A stretch of 64,000 nt of DNA, from positions 1,054,001 to 1,118,000 of the forward strand of contig NZ_CP061292.1 of assembly GCF_018687475.1 (NCBI RefSeq), in the 5' to 3' direction. Within the stretch, counting starts at the first letter, position 1. Every line of letters starts with the position of its first letter. The DNA comes from Polynucleobacter sp. MWH-UH24A (GTDB lineage: Bacteria > Pseudomonadota > Gammaproteobacteria > Burkholderiales > Burkholderiaceae). The notes below the pieces were generated by a model that was not told where the DNA came from, did no database searches, and worked only from the letters and a program-made list of their open reading frames with translations. This document shows positions 20,948 to 30,243 of the stretch, in pieces. The translations under genes and the position numbers were made by a program.

Positions 20948-21729
20948 CCGCGGTCCCAGCCCGATGCCCGCATACTGGCTTGGCGGGCATGGTGGGTTAA
21001 ATCGAGTTGCATGGGCGTAATTGAGATGCATCCCTCATTAATCGCATGAAAATCCGTCCCCGGCGAAATATCGCGCGCCTCACCCGCAGGACCAATCCAA
21101 TAAATGTTCTCGCCGCGTGGGTTTTGTTGCACGATCACGGGTTGTGAGTGATGGCGGGTTCCTAAACGTGTCACACGCCACCGTTTGAGTTGCTCATAAT
21201 GGCCATTGGGAATATTGACGTTTAGTAAGGTAGCAATGCCATCAACCCGCTCCATGGGTTCTTGCAGGGCCTGGGTCACAATATCGCGCGCTGCTTTAGC
21301 CGCATCGTCAATTTGCGCCCAGCCGCGATCGACTTGCGAGAACGCAATGCCCGGTACCCCAAACATCACGCCTTCAATTGCGGCCGCCACGGTGCCTGAG
21401 TACAGAACATCCTCACCCATGTTCTCGCCTTGATTAATTCCGGAGACCACGAGATCGGGTTTGCTCTCCAAAAATCCAGTCATGGCCATGTGTACGCAGT
21501 CGGTCGGTGTGCCGTTCACAAACAGAAATCCATCGCGCTCTCCACCGGCTACCCGATGAATACTTAAGGGTCGCGAGAGCGTGAGCGAGTTCGATGCGCC
21601 ACTGTGGTTTTGCTCCGGTGCCACAATCGTTAACTTGCCTAAGGGGCGTAAGGCATTGACTAAAGCGAGTAAGCCAGGGGCTAGGTAGCCGTCATCATTG
21701 CTCACTAAGATGTGTGGGACTTTACTCAT
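20944..21729 (-). CDS. surE: 5'/3'-nucleotidase SurE
   Basis: Metal-dependent phosphatase acting on nucleoside monophosphates and short polyphosphates under stress. The metal site [11 protein letters not shown] (Asp pair at residues 11-12), the [13 protein letters not shown] loop and [21 protein letters not shown] are intact. Length (261 residues) is normal. First gene of the translationally coupled surE-pcm-nlpD unit. Confidence 0.96.
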   Translation of the reverse strand: MSKVPHILVSNDDGYLAPGLLALVNALRPLGKLTIVAPEQNHSGASNSLTLSRPLSIHRVAGGERDGFLFVNGTPTDCVHMAMTGFLESKPDLVVSGINQGENMGEDVLYSGTVAAAIEGVMFGVPGIAFSQVDRGWAQIDDAAKAARDIVTQALQEPMERVDGIATLLNVNIPNGHYEQLKRWRVTRLGTRHHSQPVIVQQNPRGENIYWIGPAGEARDISPGTDFHAINEGCISITPMQLDLTHHARQASMRASGWDRG

Positions 21730-21749
21730 AGATACTTTCGTTGATTGAT

Positions 21750-22382
21750 TTAGCTGATGGAGCGGCGATCGAGTAAAGCACGCGCCAAGGTTCCCGCATC
21801 GACATACTCCAACTCGCCACCCACCGGAATCCCACGGGCGATGCGAGTCGCTTTAATGCCCTTGATCTTTAAGATCTCGCCAATGTAATGCGCAGTGGCC
21901 TCACCTTCACTTGTGAAGTTCGTGGCAAGCACCACCTCGCGCACGGGTCCTCCAAACTCCGGTTTCTCAATCCGATCAAGTAAGCGATCAAAGTGGATCT
22001 CATTGGGTCCCATGCCATCAAGCGGTGAGATACGACCCATCAGCACAAAGTACTGGCCCCTAAAACTCATGGTTTGCTCGACCATCACTTGATCGGCCGG
22101 GGTCTCCACCACGCATAGCAAGGCTGGGTCACGACGCGAATCGCTGCACGTCGTACACAGTGCAAGTTCAGTAAAGGTATTGCAACGCTGGCAATGGCCA
22201 ATCGACTCAACCGCTTCACCGAGTGCTTGTGCAAGGACCGCGGCGCCATTACGATCATGTTGCAATAGGTAATACGCCATCCGCTGTGCTGATTTTGGGC
22301 CAACACCAGGCAAGACCCGCAGGGCCTCCACCAAACGACTGAGTGCGTCTTGAGGCTCGTTTGATGGTTTAGTACGACTCAT
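21750..22382 (-). CDS. recR: Recombination protein RecR
   Basis: Part of RecFOR, which loads RecA on gapped DNA. N-terminal HhH ([20 protein letters not shown]), the C4 zinc finger CQRCNTF...[10 protein letters not shown] near residue 65, and a Toprim domain ([17 protein letters not shown]) are all visible. 210 residues is normal. It lies 6 bases downstream of the ybaB homologue in the dnaX-ybaB-recR operon conserved across bacteria. Confidence 0.96.
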   Translation of the reverse strand: MSRTKPSNEPQDALSRLVEALRVLPGVGPKSAQRMAYYLLQHDRNGAAVLAQALGEAVESIGHCQRCNTFTELALCTTCSDSRRDPALLCVVETPADQVMVEQTMSFRGQYFVLMGRISPLDGMGPNEIHFDRLLDRIEKPEFGGPVREVVLATNFTSEGEATAHYIGEILKIKGIKATRIARGIPVGGELEYVDAGTLARALLDRRSIS

Positions 22383-22388
22383 CCGAAT

Positions 22389-22712
22389 TTAGAACGGTAA
22401 CTTAAATCCAGGGGGCATGGGCATCCCAGCGGTCGCTCCCGACATGAGTGCTTGGCTAGCGGCTTCAGCTTGTTTGAATGCGTCGGTGTATGCGGTCACC
22501 ACTAAATCTTCGAGCATCTCGCGATCATCCATCGCCGCCGGATCAATTTGCACCCGCTTCATCTCATACTTACCACTAATGGTGACCTTCACTAGGCCTC
22601 CTGCGGCTTGACCCGTGAGCTCCAAGGCATTGAGCTCTTCCTGAGCGCGCTTCATCTTCTCTTGCATTTGCTGCGCTTGTTTCATTAAGCCCGCAATTTG
22701 ACCTTTCATCAT
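22389..22712 (-). CDS. Nucleoid-associated protein, YbaB/EbfC family
   Basis: Small dimeric DNA-binding protein of 107 residues. A helical N-terminus ([22 protein letters not shown]) precedes the family core [29 protein letters not shown], and a Gly/Met-rich tail ends the protein. ATG codons at 22712 and 22709 are both possible. Operon position between dnaX and recR supports the assignment. Confidence 0.95.
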   Translation of the reverse strand: MMKGQIAGLMKQAQQMQEKMKRAQEELNALELTGQAAGGLVKVTISGKYEMKRVQIDPAAMDDREMLEDLVVTAYTDAFKQAEAASQALMSGATAGMPMPPGFKLPF

Positions 22713-22735
22713 GGTGTGCTTCTCCGCTATCGAAA

Positions 22736-24376
22736 TTAATTAATGGGACGAACCGAGCCCGAGACCACTTTGGCGCCAAACTCACGCTCAAGCTCTTTTA
22801 AGAATGGATCTTCAGCAATTTGCTCTTCGGCATTGAGTTTTTTCTCTTCATACACTTGCGCATCAACTTTAGCAATCGTGTGATTGGCTTTACCCTCACC
22901 CAATTGCAACTTCACCGGTTTGCCGTACTGGGCCCGCAAGGTCTCCCCAAAACGGGCGAGGGCATCATCCGTTGCCAGTTGTGGCATCGCAGTCGTCAGA
23001 GTAATAAAGAGTGTCGTTGGGGTATCGCGCCACTCCACGAGTTCGGTTTGGTGAGCGAGTTGCTGCAAGAGTCCTCGCAGTGGCAGGTTACGAACCATCG
23101 CATGCCAATCAGGCTTGATCTCACTATTGAGGTTTGGGGTATGGGCAACTGTCTGCGAAGTAACACTCTTTGCAACCGGCTTTGTCTCCACGGACTTACT
23201 TGCAGGAGTTGCTGGTTTAGAGGTTTGCGCAGCAGCCTTCGGTGCGCTGTTCGCTGTTACTGACGTGCTACCACTGCCACCGGGTTTGAAGGCCAACATT
23301 CGTAAGAGCGCCATCGCAAATCCAGCTTGCTCATCGGGGGCTAATGACAAATCAGCCCGACTGGTAATAGCGATTTGATAAAAGAGTTGGGTTTCTTCGG
23401 GAGTAAACGCTTTAGCAAGCCTACGAATCTCATTCGCCTCTGGCCAATCCTCTAATACGGAGTTTGGCACGATCTGGGCCGTGACTATTTTGTGTAAGAG
23501 GCTGGCGAGATCTTGCAACGCTAGGGAGAAGGACATACTGCGTAGACCCATCTCTTCAGCAATCTCGTTTAAGGTCTTGCCATCCTTACTCTGCAGGGCA
23601 TCCAAGATCTTGATGAGATAGGTCTCATCAATGGTGCCGAGCATGGTGCGAACCGCAGCTTCAGACACGGGTCCGGCTGCATAGGCGATCGCTTGATCGG
23701 TGAGCGATAGCGCATCGCGCATGGATCCCTGGGCGGCTTTCGCAATCACCCGCAAGGCATTCGCTTCTGCAGTTACTGACTCCGATCCCAGAATCTGTTG
23801 CAGGTGTTCTACGATCAGAGGCACTGGCATTTGCTTGAGATTGAACTGCAAGCAGCGAGAGAGTACGGTGACCGGCACCTTTTGCGGATCGGTGGTTGCC
23901 AAGATGAACTTCACATGCGGTGGCGGCTCTTCAAGGGTCTTGAGCATGGCATTAAAGGCATGCGTGGAGAGCATATGCACCTCGTCGATCATGTAGACCT
24001 TAAAGCGTGCACTGCTAGGTGCGTAAGCGGCCTTCTCTAATAGAGAGACCATCTCATCGACACCGCGATTGCTCGCCGCATCCATCTCGATGTAATCGAC
24101 AAAGCGTCCCGCATCAATCTCGGTGCAGGCTTGGCATTGACCACATGGTTGTGAGGTCATTTGCCCTTTACCATCCACTCCCGTGCAATTGAGGGCTTTA
24201 GCCATAATGCGAGAGATGGTGGTCTTACCGACTCCACGGGTTCCAGTGAACAGCCATGCATGGTGTAAGCGGCCTTGGTCTAAGGCGTGAGTTAAGGCTT
24301 TAACTACGTGATCCTGACCCACCAGTTCAGTGAACGTTTTAGGGCGCCATTTACGAGCCAGTGCAAGTGCAGTCAT
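22736..24376 (-). CDS. dnaX: DNA polymerase III subunit tau/gamma
   Basis: Clamp-loader ATPase. Walker A is [12 protein letters not shown] near residue 45, the zinc site is [11 protein letters not shown], Walker B is [10 protein letters not shown], and the sensor region is [19 protein letters not shown]. An Ala/Thr/Lys linker leads to a C-terminal domain that would contact the alpha subunit. The start is [15 protein letters not shown] at 24376 (546 residues); the longer reading would run into ffs. I did not find an obvious A-rich frameshift site for gamma. Confidence 0.96.
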   Translation of the reverse strand: MTALALARKWRPKTFTELVGQDHVVKALTHALDQGRLHHAWLFTGTRGVGKTTISRIMAKALNCTGVDGKGQMTSQPCGQCQACTEIDAGRFVDYIEMDAASNRGVDEMVSLLEKAAYAPSSARFKVYMIDEVHMLSTHAFNAMLKTLEEPPPHVKFILATTDPQKVPVTVLSRCLQFNLKQMPVPLIVEHLQQILGSESVTAEANALRVIAKAAQGSMRDALSLTDQAIAYAAGPVSEAAVRTMLGTIDETYLIKILDALQSKDGKTLNEIAEEMGLRSMSFSLALQDLASLLHKIVTAQIVPNSVLEDWPEANEIRRLAKAFTPEETQLFYQIAITSRADLSLAPDEQAGFAMALLRMLAFKPGGSGSTSVTANSAPKAAAQTSKPATPASKSVETKPVAKSVTSQTVAHTPNLNSEIKPDWHAMVRNLPLRGLLQQLAHQTELVEWRDTPTTLFITLTTAMPQLATDDALARFGETLRAQYGKPVKLQLGEGKANHTIAKVDAQVYEEKKLNAEEQIAEDPFLKELEREFGAKVVSGSVRPIN

Positions 24377-24408
24377 GGGCTCAATTCTAACAAGGCTACA
24401 ATAAGAAT

Positions 24409-24505
24409 GGACGGGCCTCCTCGCATGGTGGCTTGGCAACCTGGTCAGGTCGGGAACGAAGCAGCCATACCCAAATACTATCAGTGCCGAGGGTCCGGCT
24501 CGTCC
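24409..24505 (+). ncRNA. ffs: 4.5S signal recognition particle RNA
   Basis: Small bacterial SRP RNA. The terminal pairing GGACG/CGTCC closes the hairpin, and the conserved apical part GGTCAGGTCGGGAACGAAGC with its GGAA tetraloop and the facing asymmetric loop is intact. It binds Ffh for co-translational membrane targeting. It is divergent from dnaX, a common location for ffs in proteobacteria. Confidence 0.95.
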
Positions 24506-24544
24506 TTATTTCTTCAGCATCTTAGTTACTTACTTATCGATTGC

Positions 24545-24697
24545 TTATTTGCTCAATAGTCCTAGAAACACTCCAAAAATACTCTTGAAGGTCCAATAGG
24601 CAATTCCCAGAATGGTAATAGCCATTAGCAAACGGGATCCAAATTCAATACGAAATATTTTGGCTCGATTGTGTGTGAGTTCAATTAAAAATACCAT
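24545..24697 (-). CDS. Putative 50-residue membrane microprotein
   Basis: ORF MVFLIELTHNRAKIFRIEFG... with one strong transmembrane segment (LLMAITILGIAYW and on, residues 23-46) and a positively charged N-terminal side. An AGG-type ribosome-binding site lies about 9 bases upstream of ATG 24697. No family recognised. It lies between ffs (convergent) and the TlpA-like gene (same strand, 126 bases upstream). Confidence 0.5.
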   Translation of the reverse strand: MVFLIELTHNRAKIFRIEFGSRLLMAITILGIAYWTFKSIFGVFLGLLSK

Positions 24698-24751
24698 TTT
24701 GAGTGCCTAACTGTTTAGATATGAAAATCACAAGGTTATTGGCAAGAATGT

Positions 24752-24784
24752 GGTTTGTGAAGAGGACAAACCTTAAAGGTTTGT
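24752..24784. repeat. Three alternating inverted repeats
   Basis: GGTTTGT (24752-24758), ACAAACCTT (24766-24774) and AAGGTTTGT (24776-24784) can pair in two mutually exclusive ways. The right pair is a 19-bp palindrome, ACAAACCTTAAAGGTTTGT. It lies in the 126-base gap between the TlpA-like gene and the microprotein ORF. No T-run follows on either strand, so an ordinary terminator is unlikely. The rest of the gap shows nothing I can name. Confidence 0.55.
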
Positions 24785-24823
24785 AATCACATTAGAGACT
24801 ATTTGTAAAAAATAATTACTTCT

Positions 24824-25306
24824 TTATGGAGCTTTTGCAAAGCGCTTGAGATCAGCATACTCCTCGGGAAAGATTTCCCCAATTTCTCGGTAAATAATTT
24901 TGTTGTTCTTATCAAGGATGATGAGGATTGGTATGCCTTTGACCTTGCCCATCGACTTTTGTAATTCTGGAGTCATCATGGCTGCCGGGAATGTGTACTG
25001 ATTGTTTTCCATATATTGCTTGGCAAGCAATGGATTCTTATCAATCGAAATCGTAATGACATTGAGTGAATTCGGCGGTAGTTCTTTATAGAGTTTTTCG
25101 AGATAGGCGTTTTGCTTCTTACAAAATGGGCACCAGGTGGCCCAAACCTGGATTAAGGTGTTTTTGGTGTTGTTGGCCGGTATGGCATACGGTGTGCTGT
25201 TTAGTGTTTGTAGCTGCCCTAGCTCAATTGTTTGACCAACTGTCAGCGCCATGGCCATGGTTGGCAAGAGCGCTAGGCATAAGATTAGATGTCTAAGAAG
25301 TTTCAT
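24824..25306 (-). CDS. TlpA-like thioredoxin-family protein
   Basis: Exported thiol-disulfide protein of 160 residues. A signal peptide (LLRHLILCLALLPTMAMA, cleavage after about residue 20) is followed by a thioredoxin fold. The active site is WATWCPFCKKQ near residue 57 and the cis-proline segment is KGIPILIILD near 125. WCPFC suggests a reductase or an oxidative-stress role in the periplasm. It diverges from the WYL regulator. Confidence 0.86.
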   Translation of the reverse strand: MKLLRHLILCLALLPTMAMALTVGQTIELGQLQTLNSTPYAIPANNTKNTLIQVWATWCPFCKKQNAYLEKLYKELPPNSLNVITISIDKNPLLAKQYMENNQYTFPAAMMTPELQKSMGKVKGIPILIILDKNNKIIYREIGEIFPEEYADLKRFAKAP

Positions 25307-25432
25307 AGATCAATCCTAACTGAATTGATTCGCAGCCCGTATTTTTTGGTGCCATTACTTCCCCTATACTGGCTCATATTGTGAGCCTTTTATGGTTCAT
25401 GCTGTTGCCTATTCTGTTTTGGGGGATCGCCG

Positions 25433-26404
25433 ATGAGTGATTTAGAGCGCTTACACAAGATTAATTATATGATCCAGAATCAAGGCTGCGTGCCGATCGA
25501 GGAATTCTTGACGAAGTTGGAGATCTCGCGTGCGACCTTCAAGCGGGATCTTGACTACCTGCGAGATCGCATGAACGCGCCGATTGTGTATGACCGTGCA
25601 ATGGGCGGTTATCGCTTTGATAAACCCAATGCGGGGGACAAGTTTGAGTTACCTGGTCTGTGGTTCTCTGAAAAGGAGGCGACTGCCCTCGTTCTCATGC
25701 AGCATCTCTTATCTAATCTAGACACTAATGGTTTACTGAGTCCCCATATTGCACCCCTCATGAACATCATCGATGGCATCTTGGGTCAGTCTGAGATTTC
25801 TGCTAAGGAGTTACGCAAACGCATTAAGGTTTTTGGTATGTCGGCTCGCAAGAATATCCTCGAGAACTTTGAAGAAGTGGGCGTCTCACTTCTAAAGCGT
25901 CAACGTTTACACCTCTCCTACTATTCCAAAGGTAAAGATGAATTAACCGAGCGCACAGTCTCGCCACAGCGCCTAATTTTTTATCGAGATAACTGGTATC
26001 TCGATGCCCATTGCCACATGCGTAAGGGGCTGCGCAGTTTTGTCATGGATGGTATTCAAGCTGCACGTGTTCTCGAAGAGAAAGCTATCGAAGTCTCTGA
26101 AAAAGAATTACATGAAAACTTTGCCGAGAGTTATGGCATCTTCTCGGGTAAAGCAACCCAGCGTGCCAAGTTACGCTTTACCCCCCAGAAAGCAAGGTGG
26201 GTTGCTGCAGAGACATGGCATGGGCAACAGGTCAGCAGCTTTGATAAGGACGGAAATTATCTGCTCGAGTTTGATTACAACCAAGACCCCGAATTGGTGA
26301 TGGAAATCATGAAACACGGGGATGGCGTTGAAGTTCTTGCGCCAGCCAGTTTGCGAAAAAAAGTAATGGACGAGCATCAAAAAGCGCTTAAACGCTACGC
26401 ATAG
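25433..26404 (+). CDS. WYL-domain transcriptional regulator
   Basis: Cytoplasmic regulator with an N-terminal winged helix (LERLHKINYMIQNQGCVPIEEF, then a recognition helix around residues 30-42) and a central WYL ligand-sensing domain. The eponymous residues are in FYRDNWYLDAHCH near residue 185. WYL regulators bind small ligands or nucleic acids and often control DNA-damage or defence genes. No such genes are adjacent; targets cannot be read from the sequence. A GGGGGA ribosome-binding site precedes the ATG. Confidence 0.9.
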   Translation: MSDLERLHKINYMIQNQGCVPIEEFLTKLEISRATFKRDLDYLRDRMNAPIVYDRAMGGYRFDKPNAGDKFELPGLWFSEKEATALVLMQHLLSNLDTNGLLSPHIAPLMNIIDGILGQSEISAKELRKRIKVFGMSARKNILENFEEVGVSLLKRQRLHLSYYSKGKDELTERTVSPQRLIFYRDNWYLDAHCHMRKGLRSFVMDGIQAARVLEEKAIEVSEKELHENFAESYGIFSGKATQRAKLRFTPQKARWVAAETWHGQQVSSFDKDGNYLLEFDYNQDPELVMEIMKHGDGVEVLAPASLRKKVMDEHQKALKRYA

Positions 26405-26428
26405 TGCAAATCATCAATCTCCATTACC

Positions 26429-26788
26429 ATGGGGGGGATGGAAGATCCGGTCTATAAGAAACCTGTACCAAAACCTGTCTCACAGACACCGTTACCTAGT
26501 CTTGAGGAGATTTTGGAGAAGCAATGTGCTGAACTCGTGGAGTTAGCACAAGTTCGCTATGGAATTAAAGGGTCTAAAGTCGAGGTTCAACTGACACCCT
26601 TATTAATCCATGATCGAATGTCTGAGAAGCATATATTTTCTGAACTGAGTACCATACCGGATCATGAGCGCGCTGACTGTGTTTTGTATGCACTCGCCAA
26701 AGGCGAGATCAGCGCACCTTTAGCAAACCGTGTTCTATCCACCCTGCGAGTCATTCAAGGGGTTAAATCAAGAGGTCATTTGAGTTAA
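26429..26788 (+). CDS. Hypothetical protein
   Basis: 119-residue soluble protein with a proline-rich N-terminus (KKPVPKPVSQTPLPSLEEIL) and a helical remainder (HERADCVLYALAKGEISAPLANRVL). No signal peptide, no membrane segment and no recognised family. It starts 24 bases after the WYL gene on the same strand, so cotranscription is likely. The ATG at 26429 or 26438 could be used; neither has an ideally spaced ribosome-binding site. Confidence 0.6.
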   Translation: MGGMEDPVYKKPVPKPVSQTPLPSLEEILEKQCAELVELAQVRYGIKGSKVEVQLTPLLIHDRMSEKHIFSELSTIPDHERADCVLYALAKGEISAPLANRVLSTLRVIQGVKSRGHLS

Positions 26789-26809
26789 CACTTTTTTATT
26801 CCATTGCCT

Positions 26810-27163
26810 ATGATCACAATCCTTAAACGAATTATTCTGAGTTGCCTCCTTTTAAATCTAGTAATCGCGCATGCCCATCATGGTTGGTCTGAATATGACC
26901 AGACCAAGACCGTGAAGCTCACTGGCACGATTACTCAGAGCGGCTATGAGCATCCGCATGGGGTGGTAAAGTTAAACGCGGATGGTAAGTCATGGACCAT
27001 CGTACTTGCCCCACCCTTTCGGATGGAAAATCGTGGCTTGAGCAAAAGTGATATTGCCAACGGTGCACAAGTCACGGTTGAAGGCTATATCAATCGCAGC
27101 CAACCCGATGAGTTGCGCGCTGAGCGCATCACTGCTGGAAATAAAACGGTCGAACTGCGTTAA
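26810..27163 (+). CDS. Exported DUF6152-type protein
   Basis: 117 residues with a cleavable signal peptide ending near IAHA and a mature part starting HHGWSEYDQTKTVKLTGTI. This matches the family (DUF6152) of small beta-rich periplasmic proteins that often begin with HHS/HHG. The ATG at 26810 is preferred over a TTG at 26804. Its TAA overlaps the next ATG by one base. Function unknown. Confidence 0.75.
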   Translation: MITILKRIILSCLLLNLVIAHAHHGWSEYDQTKTVKLTGTITQSGYEHPHGVVKLNADGKSWTIVLAPPFRMENRGLSKSDIANGAQVTVEGYINRSQPDELRAERITAGNKTVELR

Positions 27164-27609
27164 TGAGTAGTCCCGTCATGGCCTTGGAGGGCTTGTGGCT
27201 AGCCCAGGCCATGAAGCACTCCAGTTGGCTCTATCCCACGGTTGAGACCATGCACATCTGGGGCATTGGCATGCTCTATGGTAGCGTGGTCATCATGGAT
27301 TTAAGGATCTTGGGTGTTGCCAGCAAACTCAATCTATCGGACCTATCTCGCTTGGGAGTCTTGGTTGCCCTCTTCGGCTTTGGTCTAGCAGTGCTCACCG
27401 GATCACTGATGTTTATTGCTCAAGCCTCTGAGTTGATTAGCTCACGCTTATTTATTCTGAAGATGTGCTTGATCTTCTTACTGTTAGCCAATGCAATCAT
27501 TTTGCGCATGCGCACGGTCTCCAATGGGATCAGTAAAGCCCAAGCCCTGATCTCACTTGCGGGTTGGGCAAGCGTGATTGGGATGGGTCGTTGGTTGGCT
27601 TACTTATAG
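27163..27609 (+). CDS. DUF6644-type integral membrane protein
   Basis: 148 residues with four predicted membrane helices (for example VLVALFGFGLAVLTGSLMFI and LFILKMCLIFLLLANAIIL). The N-terminal WLAQAMKHSSWLYPTVETMHIWGI is typical of a family (DUF6644) commonly paired with DUF6152 proteins. The conserved His in ETMHIWG could bind a metal or heme, but this is inference. Coupled to the upstream gene. Confidence 0.75.
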   Translation: MSSPVMALEGLWLAQAMKHSSWLYPTVETMHIWGIGMLYGSVVIMDLRILGVASKLNLSDLSRLGVLVALFGFGLAVLTGSLMFIAQASELISSRLFILKMCLIFLLLANAIILRMRTVSNGISKAQALISLAGWASVIGMGRWLAYL

Positions 27610-27664
27610 ACTCCACTTTTGGTATTCGTTATGATGGTGTTACAACCAATAGGAGGGCCTCACC

Positions 27665-28261
27665 ATGACGCGCGCTTGGATTCTTGGACTTGTTTTTTGT
27701 TTGACAGCCTGTTCCCACCTCTCAACCTCTTCCACTGATTTAATCCGCGATGGCAAAGGTCTTGAAAACTTTCACCAGGTTGGTGATGCAAACTGGCGAG
27801 TCGAAAATAATCTGATTGTGGCTGATCGTGGCAAGGCCGGATTTCTACTCACCAAAGAGTCTTACAAAGACGTTTACATTCGTGCCGAGTTCTGGGCAGA
27901 GACTGATACCAATAGCGGCATCTTCATTCGGGTCACCAATCCAACCAAGATTGCTGCCGCTAGTTCCTACGAAGTCAACATTTGGGATATCCGACCGGAG
28001 CCTAAATTTGGTACGGGGGCGATTGTGGATGTCGCTCCAGTGAAAACCCCCATTACTAATTTAGCCGGTGGCAAGTGGAATGTCATGGAAATCCGCGCCG
28101 TTGGTCCAGAAATCATTGTCAAACTCAATGGGATTGAAACAACGCGCGTCAATGATGGTCGCTTTAAAGAAGGTCCGATTGCTTTGCAATTTGGTCCGGG
28201 GGTCAAAGGTGCGGTCGGCGGGCCAATTCGGTGGCGCTTAGTGCAAGTTCAACGACTCTAA
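27665..28261 (+). CDS. DUF1080 lipoprotein (glycoside-hydrolase-like)
   Basis: Lipoprotein of 198 residues with lipobox LTAC (Cys near residue 16). The mature part is a concanavalin-type beta-sandwich of the 3-keto-disaccharide hydrolase family (DUF1080), with the family hallmarks DVYIRAEFW, NSGIFIRV and GPIALQFG. Proteins of this family bind or cleave 3-keto-glycosides. GGAGGG precedes the start by 8 bases. The stop overlaps the convergent transporter gene by 4 bases. Confidence 0.87.
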   Translation: MTRAWILGLVFCLTACSHLSTSSTDLIRDGKGLENFHQVGDANWRVENNLIVADRGKAGFLLTKESYKDVYIRAEFWAETDTNSGIFIRVTNPTKIAAASSYEVNIWDIRPEPKFGTGAIVDVAPVKTPITNLAGGKWNVMEIRAVGPEIIVKLNGIETTRVNDGRFKEGPIALQFGPGVKGAVGGPIRWRLVQVQRL

Positions 28262-29166
28262 GTAAGGCGTCGCGGAACGCTTAGGGATAAAACGATACCA
28301 CACAAAATGAATGCAAATGCCACGCCGTGGTAGAGCTCAGGTGGTTTTTGTAGCAGCAGTGTTGAGAGAATCGCAGTAAACACTGGAATCAAGTTTGTAA
28401 AGAAGGTGGCTACCGTTGCGCCTGCTTGATTGACCCCGAGCCCCCAACACCGATACGCAATCAATGATGGCCCAATGATGACATAGCCAATCATGCCGAG
28501 TGTTTGCCAGTTCCAAGTAAAGTAATTTAATCCCAGTAAATACTCGGTCTGCGCAAACACCAAAGACCAACAAAACCCAAATCCCACTTGCGCAAATAAG
28601 AACTCTGCCCAAGGCCAACTGCGTTCTGTACTTTGCTTAGGATGGGCTAGCATCCAACTGTAGGCGCCCCACAAAATGGTTGCCAGCACCATCCATAAAT
28701 CACCGGCTACAAATTCAATCTCGATGAGTCGCTCAAAATCCCCGCGCACAATCACAACGGCTACACCCACCATGGAAATCAATGCGCCGGCAATTTGCCG
28801 AATCTGTGCCCTCTCGTGATAAACAACGGCCCCAATCACAATTGCCCAAATCGGCATGCTTGCCCCAATCAGAGTGACATTAATTGGTGTGGAACTTTGT
28901 AAGGCTAAATACAGCAAGACGTTATAACTACCAACGCCAAAGAGGCTTAAGAGTAAGAACCGTTTACGGTGGGTCCACAATGGGCTGCGGGGCATCAATA
29001 CCCGCCAGGCAAATGGAAGTAGTAAGAGCGCGGTTACACCCCAGCGAATGGTATTGAGTAAGACGGGTGAGCTGCTTTGCACCAAGATCTTCCCCACAAT
29101 GGCATTACCCGCCCACATCAGTGCTGCCGTGGTGAGGTAGAAAAAAGTAAGGGCCGATGCTCGCAT
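28258..29166 (-). CDS. DMT-family (EamA) transporter
   Basis: Ten-helix inner-membrane protein made of two EamA repeats (residues about 8-137 and 155-295). Family features seen are ALMWAGNAIVGKIL at the N-terminus and GASMPIWAIVIGAVVYHERA between repeats. Likely exports a small metabolite or amino acid; the substrate cannot be told. 302 residues is normal. Not in an evident operon. Confidence 0.9.
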   Translation of the reverse strand: MRASALTFFYLTTAALMWAGNAIVGKILVQSSSPVLLNTIRWGVTALLLLPFAWRVLMPRSPLWTHRKRFLLLSLFGVGSYNVLLYLALQSSTPINVTLIGASMPIWAIVIGAVVYHERAQIRQIAGALISMVGVAVVIVRGDFERLIEIEFVAGDLWMVLATILWGAYSWMLAHPKQSTERSWPWAEFLFAQVGFGFCWSLVFAQTEYLLGLNYFTWNWQTLGMIGYVIIGPSLIAYRCWGLGVNQAGATVATFFTNLIPVFTAILSTLLLQKPPELYHGVAFAFILCGIVLSLSVPRRLT

Positions 29167-29208
29167 CGACCCTACTCTACCAAGATTTAAGCTTGAACTA
29201 ACGAATGA

Positions 29209-30171
29209 CTATTCGGCAGTTGCTCCCGCAAACTTCACCACCTTGGCCCACTTGTCGGTCTCGGCCTGAATGATCTTGCCAAAGTCATCGGGTGTTCCGG
29301 TGATTGGAACGCCACCCAATTCAGCTAAGCGCTCACGAACTTTGGGCTCACTCATTACTTTATTAATAGCGGCATTCATGCGATTAATAATGTCGCGAGG
29401 CGTACCCTTAGGCATCCCGACTCCAAACCACGCAGTCGCCTCATAGCCAGGCACGGTTTCACCAACGGTTGGCACATTGGGTAAAGATGGCTCACGATTG
29501 GCCGAGGTTACTGCAAGCGCCTTTAATTTTCCGGACTTGATGTGACCGGCTGAAGACGGCAGGTTATCAAAGAGCACTTGCACTTGATTGCCCATCAAAT
29601 CAACCAGCGCTGGGCCGGCACCCTTATAAGGGACATGCAGCATATTGCAACTGGTCATGGATTTAAATAGCTCACCCGACATGTGTACTGAAGTACCGCT
29701 TCCCGAAGACGCCATATTGATTTTGCTCACGTTGTTCTTACAATACGCTAAGAACTCCGCCACATTGTTTGCAGGAAAACTGGGTGGCACCACCATGACG
29801 TTGGGGGTACGCACTAGTCCAGCCACCGGGGCAATATCCCGAACGAAATTGAATGGCAGGTTTTTATACAAAGTCGCATTAATACCATTGGCTGGATTAA
29901 CAAACAACATCGTATAGCCATCAGGCGCTGCCTTGATGACTGCTTCTGTTCCTATGTTGTTACCACCACCAGGTCGGTTCTCCACAATCACCTGTTGACC
30001 AAGCACCTCGCTTAATGGCTGGGCTACGATTCTGGCGATTACGTCCGTTGTTCCAGCAGGTGGATAGGGCACGATCCACTTAATGGGTCGATCAGGGTAT
30101 TTTTGTGCCCATGCCCCAGTTGTCATCCCGAGCAATACACATAATCCCAGTAATAGTTGCTTTAGTTGCAT
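29209..30171 (-). CDS. Bug-type extracytoplasmic solute-binding protein
   Basis: Periplasmic binding protein of the Bug/TctC family, abundant in Burkholderiales. The signal peptide (MQLKQLLLGLCVLLGMTTGA) ends near AWA. The mature start YPDRPIKWIVPYPPAGTTDV is the family signature, and VIENRPGGGNNIGTEAV forms the ligand loop. The start is at 30171 rather than the upstream TTG/ATG options. No TctA/TctB membrane genes are adjacent. Neighbouring amidase and dehydrogenase genes suggest a shared organic-acid substrate. Confidence 0.92.
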   Translation of the reverse strand: MQLKQLLLGLCVLLGMTTGAWAQKYPDRPIKWIVPYPPAGTTDVIARIVAQPLSEVLGQQVIVENRPGGGNNIGTEAVIKAAPDGYTMLFVNPANGINATLYKNLPFNFVRDIAPVAGLVRTPNVMVVPPSFPANNVAEFLAYCKNNVSKINMASSGSGTSVHMSGELFKSMTSCNMLHVPYKGAGPALVDLMGNQVQVLFDNLPSSAGHIKSGKLKALAVTSANREPSLPNVPTVGETVPGYEATAWFGVGMPKGTPRDIINRMNAAINKVMSEPKVRERLAELGGVPITGTPDDFGKIIQAETDKWAKVVKFAGATAE

Positions 30172-30243
30172 CGTTGTCTCCTTATGTTTTAGGATCATTT
30201 TGATTTTGTAATTGAAACATTACTACATAAATTTGGTATTAAA

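Noticed and set aside
20948..21031. Longer Pcm starting at 21031
   Set aside because: It would overlap surE by 88 bases; the ATGA overlap at 20944-20947 gives the standard protein.
24766..24784. Palindrome as simple terminator of the TlpA-like gene
   Set aside because: No T-run follows on the minus strand and a third repeat competes for pairing.
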